Origin: CAZHEV01 sp964531335 [NCBI: uncultured bacterium]
GTDB taxonomy: Bacteria > Eisenbacteria > RBG-16-71-46 > CAZHEV01
Length of the DNA stretch: 64,000 bases
Reading direction: 5' to 3'
Assembly (NCBI GenBank): GCA_964531335.1
Contig: CAZHEV010000008.1
Location: forward strand, 111,697-175,696
Shown: one piece after another, positions 60,506-64,000 of the stretch
Layout: every line of letters starts with the position of its first letter
Numbering within the stretch: position 1 is the first letter of the stretch
Position numbers and translations under genes: made by a program
The notes under the pieces: generated by a model
What the model was told of the DNA's origin: nothing
The model's input: only the letters and a program-made list of their open reading frames with translations
Database searches by the model: none

Positions 60506-63322
60506 TCAATTCGAACGTTCCGACGTCGGGGTTTCCACGGCACCCGCCAGGAACCGCCCCGTCACAGATCCTTCGCATTCCGAGATTGTCCTTGGGGGTC
60601 CTTCGGCCACGAGCCACCCTCCTTCACGGTCACCCGCGCCCGGACCCAGATCGATGATCCAGTCCGATTGAGCAATCACCTCCAGGTTATGCTCCACCAT
60701 CAGCACGGTGTTGCCCCTGTCCACGAGCTCTCTCAACACCCAGACCAGCCTTTCCACGTCCGAGGAATGAAGTCCGATAGTGGGCTCGTCGAGGATGTAG
60801 AGAATATGCTCCCCGCGTCCGCGCTGCAGCTCGCGCGCTATCTTGACCCGCTGGGCCTCCCCGCCGGAGAGTGTGGGGGCCGGCTGGCCCAGGCTCAAGT
60901 ATCCCAATCCCACCTTTTGTAGCAGCCAGAGTCTCTCCCCGACCTCGGGATGGTCGGAGAAGGTCGCGAGGGCCTCATCCACGGTCAGCTCGAGCACGTC
61001 CCTGATGCTCTTGCCTTTGTACTTGACCTCGAGCACCTCCGGACGGTATCTCGCTCCACCGCACTCGTCACAGTCGAGCCAGAGATCGGCCAGGAAGTAC
61101 ATCTCGACCTTGACTCGACCCTCGCCCCTGCACGACTCGCACCGCCCGCCGGGCGTATTGAACGAGAAGGTTCCCGGCGCGAAGCCCCTCGACCGCGCCA
61201 GAGGGGTCGAGGCGAAGATCTTCCTTATGGCGTCGAAGCCCTTGAGGTACGTCACGGCATTTGACCGGGGGGACTTGCCGATGGGGGACCTGTCCACGAG
61301 AACCACGTCGTCTATTCCCTCCAGGCCTTCCACCGCCTCGAAGCCGCCCATCCGCACCAATGGCCTTCCGAGCGACCTCAGGCATGCGGGATACAGAACG
61401 TCTTCCACAAGGCTGCTCTTGCCCGCGCCGGACACGCCGGTCACGCAGATCATCCCGCCGAGAGGAATGGTCGCGTCTATGCTCTTGAGGTTGTTGGCGC
61501 ATGCGCCCCTGACCGTTATCCGCCCCGCCCCCCGGGCCGCCTTGGAGCCGGCGCGGCTGCGGCCTTTGCCCGAACGGCCTCCAGCGTACCGAGCGCCCCC
61601 CGAGCCCCGGCCCAGGTACTCGCCTGTAATAGAACCGGCATGGCTCGAGAGATCCCCGGGCGGACACTGGCAAACGAGGTTTCCTCCGTCACGCCCGGCG
61701 CCGGGACCCAGGTCCACCGCCCAATCCGCGGCCTTGATCATGTCTCTGTCGTGCTCCACGACTATCACGGTGTTGCCGGCGCCCTTGAGCCCCTGCAACG
61801 CGGAGACCAGGCGCGCCGTGTCGCGCGGATGAAGCCCGATGGTGGGCTCATCGAGAACGTAGAGGGTGTCCGCGAGGCGCGCGCCGATCGCGCCGGCAAG
61901 CTCTATCCTCTGAGCTTCGCCCGAGGACAAGGTCCGCGTAATCCTGTCCAAAGTCAGGTAACCCGCGCCCAGATCTCGCAAGGTTGACAACCTCGAGCCT
62001 ATTTCCTCGAGCACCCTGCCCCCCACGGCGCGCTCCATGGGGCCCAGGTCCAGGAGCTGGACCCACCGGAGCGCCTCTTCGATATTCATGGCGCTAACAT
62101 CGGCGATTGTCTTTCCGCCGAGCTTCACGGACAGGGCCTCCGGCCTCAATCTCGTTCCGGCGCATCCCTCGCACCTGACGGCTTTCTGGTATTTCTTGAT
62201 CATGAACCTGAAGCTCTTCTTGTAGCTCTTGGACTTGAATTTCTCCAACATTGCCAGGACGCCGGTAAATCCCTTGCGCCCTTTCAGGACTACGCCTTTT
62301 TCATCTTCGCTCAAGCGTTCGAAGGGCACGTCCGTTCGCAGAAGGCCCTCATTCTCCAGCCTCTTCAGCTTGCCCTGGAAGTAGGACTTCCACTCCCCGG
62401 ACCACGGCACCACCGCTCCTTCGGCCAAGGTCTTCTTCTTGTCGGGAACGACCAGGTCCAGGCTGAACTCCAGTGTGTCTCCGAATCCCCTGCATCTCGG
62501 GCAGGCGCCGGCAGGACTGTTGAACGAAAAAAGAAGGGGCGTCGGTGGCCTGCTCTTCGTGCCGCACGCATCGCAGATGAGTCCTTTGCTGAACCGTCGG
62601 GGCTCCTCGCCTCCCATCACGAGCGCGATCGTTCCACGACCCTTGGTGAAGGCGAGCTCTATCGAATCGATGAGTCTGCGCTCGATCCCCGCCTTTACGG
62701 ACAGCCTGTCCACGACGACGAGCACCTCATCGGCGCCGGCGAGAGCATCATCCGCCTGGACCTCCTCGAGCGAGAGCGTTCTCCCGTTGTGATAGACCCT
62801 CAGAAATCCCTGGGATATGAGCCCGGCGGCCAAGTCCTCGGACGAGGTGTCTTGCGTCTCCATCGGGAACGTGACGAGAACGCGTTCAGCACCGCGGGAC
62901 ATGACCCGTCCGGCTATCTCCTTGGATGGCTCGACCGATACCGGAGCTCCGCACCGGAGGCAGTGCGGAGTGCCGAGTCTCGCAAACAACAGGCGAAGGT
63001 AGTCGTAGACCTCTGTCGATGTGCCGACGGTGGAGCGAGCGCTGCGGGAGCCCCCCGAGGCTCTTATCGCCAGGGCCGGGGACAGGCCCTCGATGGAATC
63101 CACATTCGGCCTCGGGACCCGCTCGAGAAACTGCTTGGCATAGGAGGATACGCATTCCACGTATCGGCGCTGGCCTTCCGAGTAGAGCACGTCGAACGCC
63201 AGGGTCGATTTTCCCGATCCGCTGACCCCCGTAATGACGCTCACCTTGCGCTTGGGAAATCGGACGTCGATGCTCTTGAGATTGTGTTCTCTGGCCCCTC
63301 TTACATCTATGTAATCACCCAA
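60506..63322 (-). CDS. uvrA: UvrABC excinuclease subunit A
   Basis: DNA-damage recognition ATPase of nucleotide excision repair, about 938 residues from TTG 63322, which follows GGAGGG. The first ABC half has Walker A GVSGSGKSTLAFDVLYSEGQ and signature LSSGEAQRIELAGAIG. The second half has GVSGAGKSSLVEDVLY and LSGGEAQRVKIARELQRG. Zinc-finger cysteines are visible (HCLRCG, CDACG, CRGFG, CESCRG, CDECG). The UvrB-binding and insertion regions include RPPTPLLFSFNSPAGACP. A Gly/Ser/Arg-rich linker (GRSGKGRSRAGSKAARGAG) joins the two ABC halves, a mild oddity. No uvrB or uvrC is in the window. Confidence 0.95.
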   Translation of the reverse strand: MGDYIDVRGAREHNLKSIDVRFPKRKVSVITGVSGSGKSTLAFDVLYSEGQRRYVECVSSYAKQFLERVPRPNVDSIEGLSPALAIRASGGSRSARSTVGTSTEVYDYLRLLFARLGTPHCLRCGAPVSVEPSKEIAGRVMSRGAERVLVTFPMETQDTSSEDLAAGLISQGFLRVYHNGRTLSLEEVQADDALAGADEVLVVVDRLSVKAGIERRLIDSIELAFTKGRGTIALVMGGEEPRRFSKGLICDACGTKSRPPTPLLFSFNSPAGACPRCRGFGDTLEFSLDLVVPDKKKTLAEGAVVPWSGEWKSYFQGKLKRLENEGLLRTDVPFERLSEDEKGVVLKGRKGFTGVLAMLEKFKSKSYKKSFRFMIKKYQKAVRCEGCAGTRLRPEALSVKLGGKTIADVSAMNIEEALRWVQLLDLGPMERAVGGRVLEEIGSRLSTLRDLGAGYLTLDRITRTLSSGEAQRIELAGAIGARLADTLYVLDEPTIGLHPRDTARLVSALQGLKGAGNTVIVVEHDRDMIKAADWAVDLGPGAGRDGGNLVCQCPPGDLSSHAGSITGEYLGRGSGGARYAGGRSGKGRSRAGSKAARGAGRITVRGACANNLKSIDATIPLGGMICVTGVSGAGKSSLVEDVLYPACLRSLGRPLVRMGGFEAVEGLEGIDDVVLVDRSPIGKSPRSNAVTYLKGFDAIRKIFASTPLARSRGFAPGTFSFNTPGGRCESCRGEGRVKVEMYFLADLWLDCDECGGARYRPEVLEVKYKGKSIRDVLELTVDEALATFSDHPEVGERLWLLQKVGLGYLSLGQPAPTLSGGEAQRVKIARELQRGRGEHILYILDEPTIGLHSSDVERLVWVLRELVDRGNTVLMVEHNLEVIAQSDWIIDLGPGAGDREGGWLVAEGPPRTISECEGSVTGRFLAGAVETPTSERSN

Positions 63323-63761
63323 AGTCCGTGACCCTCCGCAGGAATCCGGTCCGACCGTAAACAACCCGTGTACAAGTCATAGTATCCCATCCCGGCTCCC
63401 ACTTCCATACGCCGCCAACATCGGCCTCCCCCGGCGCCCGCACTGAGGCGTGAGGATGGCCTCCCGATGCCTCGGGCGGGCCGCCGTTTACCTCTTGGGA
63501 GGGCGTTGAATATCCCACAGCAGCGCTTCTGAGAGAGAGAGAGAGAGGGGGGGAGATCCGCCTGCGGAGCAGGCCGGCCCCCGATGCGGGCAGGGGGGTA
63601 CAAGGGCAGTCCGACACTTCCGGCGCTCGCAGCACGCAGCGAGGCCTCGGATGGGTGCGTGATCTCGCCGGGTGGGGACAAGACGCTCCGGGACGAGAGA
63701 AAGCTTGTGGGGGCCGGGAGAGACCGGCCCCCACGGACGTGCCCATCGGTTGCCGCAAAGG
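63323..63761. other. Region between uvrA and the KKATR-repeat gene, 439 bp
   Basis: No gene was recognised. It contains a purine tract (63531-63553) and several G/C-rich inverted repeats that could terminate the KKATR gene, for example GGGGGCC near 63708 with GGCCCCC near 63726. Confidence 0.4.
63531..63553. repeat. (GA)8 microsatellite with a G-run
   Basis: Eight GA units are followed by a G-run, all purines on the plus strand. It lies outside genes. Confidence 0.9.
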
Positions 63762-64000
63762 CTACAGCAACGTCGAGACTGCCTTCTTTCTCCTGGTGGC
63801 CTTCTTCCGCGTGCTCTTCTTGCGGGTGGCCTTCTTGCGAGTGGCCTTCTTCCGCGTGGCCTTCTTGCGGGTGGCCTTCTTGCGCGTGGCCTTCTTGCGA
63901 GTGGCCTTCTTGCGCGTGGCCTTCTTGCGGGTGGCCTTCTTGCGCGTGGCCTTCTTGCGCGTGGCCTTCTTGCGCGTGGCCTTCTTGCGCGTGGCCTTCT
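63762..64000 (-). CDS. KKATR-repeat (histone H1/AlgP-like) protein, C-terminal part
   Basis: The minus strand encodes tandem KKATR pentapeptides (one KKSTR) and ends in KKAVSTLL with a stop at 63762-63764. About fourteen units are visible and the frame continues past the window edge. Such Lys/Ala/Arg-rich low-complexity tails occur in bacterial histone H1-like proteins and in AlgP-type regulators, where they bind DNA non-specifically. The N-terminal part that would decide the family is missing. The next complete gene downstream on the same strand is uvrA. Confidence 0.8.
   Translation of the reverse strand, partial: KATRKKATRKKATRKKATRKKATRKKATRKKATRKKATRKKATRKKATRKKATRKKATRKKSTRKKATRRKKAVSTLL
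63789..64000. repeat. 15-bp tandem repeat inside the KKATR gene
   Basis: GCCTTCTTGCGNGTG on the plus strand repeats about 14 times up to the window edge with changes at only one or two positions per unit. This is near-identity at DNA level, not just protein level, so recent slippage or unequal crossover is likely. Confidence 0.9.

Noticed and set aside
63789-64000. CRISPR-like tandem repeats
   Set aside because: The units are contiguous 15-mers without spacers and encode a KKATR protein tail.

Overview
The window is a GC-rich bacterial chromosome segment with densely packed genes on both strands. Outer-membrane barrel proteins, lipobox lipoproteins and signal peptides indicate a diderm. Tricorn-like and S9 peptidases, a lysine-rich KKATR-repeat protein, NHL/FnIII lipoproteins and several respiratory molybdoenzymes would fit an FCB-group or neighbouring environmental lineage (Eisenbacteria/Krumholzibacteriota-like) or a deltaproteobacterium-like organism. 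This placement is inference only, because no rRNA or other phylogenetic marker was seen apart from uvrA.

Layout. 0-6.5 kb: the end of a small secreted-type protein, an M24 peptidase, and a metal-homeostasis block. That block holds a DtxR/MntR-type regulator fused to FeoA, a frameshifted feoA, a perfect 38-bp palindromic operator and an OprB-like porin. It is followed by a trypsin-like lipoprotein protease and a stand-alone lipoprotein that repeats the protease's N-terminal domain. 6.5-12.4 kb (minus): an outer-membrane barrel, a molybdopterin oxidoreductase, a fused FeS/membrane-anchor subunit and a membrane-bound spermidine-synthase-like protein. 12.5-19.4 kb: Nudix, small barrel, Met/His-rich lipoprotein, DHA2 exporter, a cell-surface protein with a sorting-like tail, and gdhA. 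19.5-26.2 kb: a PEP/pyruvate-binding protein with two receiver-like domains, then a glycosyltransferase / radical SAM / glycosyltransferase cassette. 26.2-28.5 kb: methyltransferase, nitroreductase, then a decayed zone with OsmC and zinc-alcohol-dehydrogenase remnants.

28.5-40 kb is a molybdenum module. It has a strong promoter, a catalytic MGD subunit, a four-cluster ferredoxin, an NrfD anchor and FdhD. After a converging CoA-transferase come moaA, a MOSC protein, mobA, a moaC-moaB fusion, moeA and a DUF192 gene. Enzyme and cofactor supply therefore sit together.

40-49 kb: a GbsR-type regulator, polyprenyl synthase, epimerase, PAS hybrid kinase, subtilisin with a C-terminal anchor, and a saccharopine-dehydrogenase-like protein. 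49-56 kb: S9 peptidase, EamA transporter and tricorn-like protease, probably a peptide-scavenging set. 56-64 kb: NHL lipoprotein, an unknown helical protein, rarA, yjbQ, uvrA, and the 3' end of a KKATR-repeat (histone H1/AlgP-like) gene running off the window.

No rRNA, tRNA, CRISPR array, transposase or integrase was recognised. The best candidates for something under-described are the protease/propeptide-like domain family at 0-6.5 kb, the DtxR-palindrome-porin unit, the sugar-transferase/radical-SAM cassette and the double-receiver PEP-binding protein.
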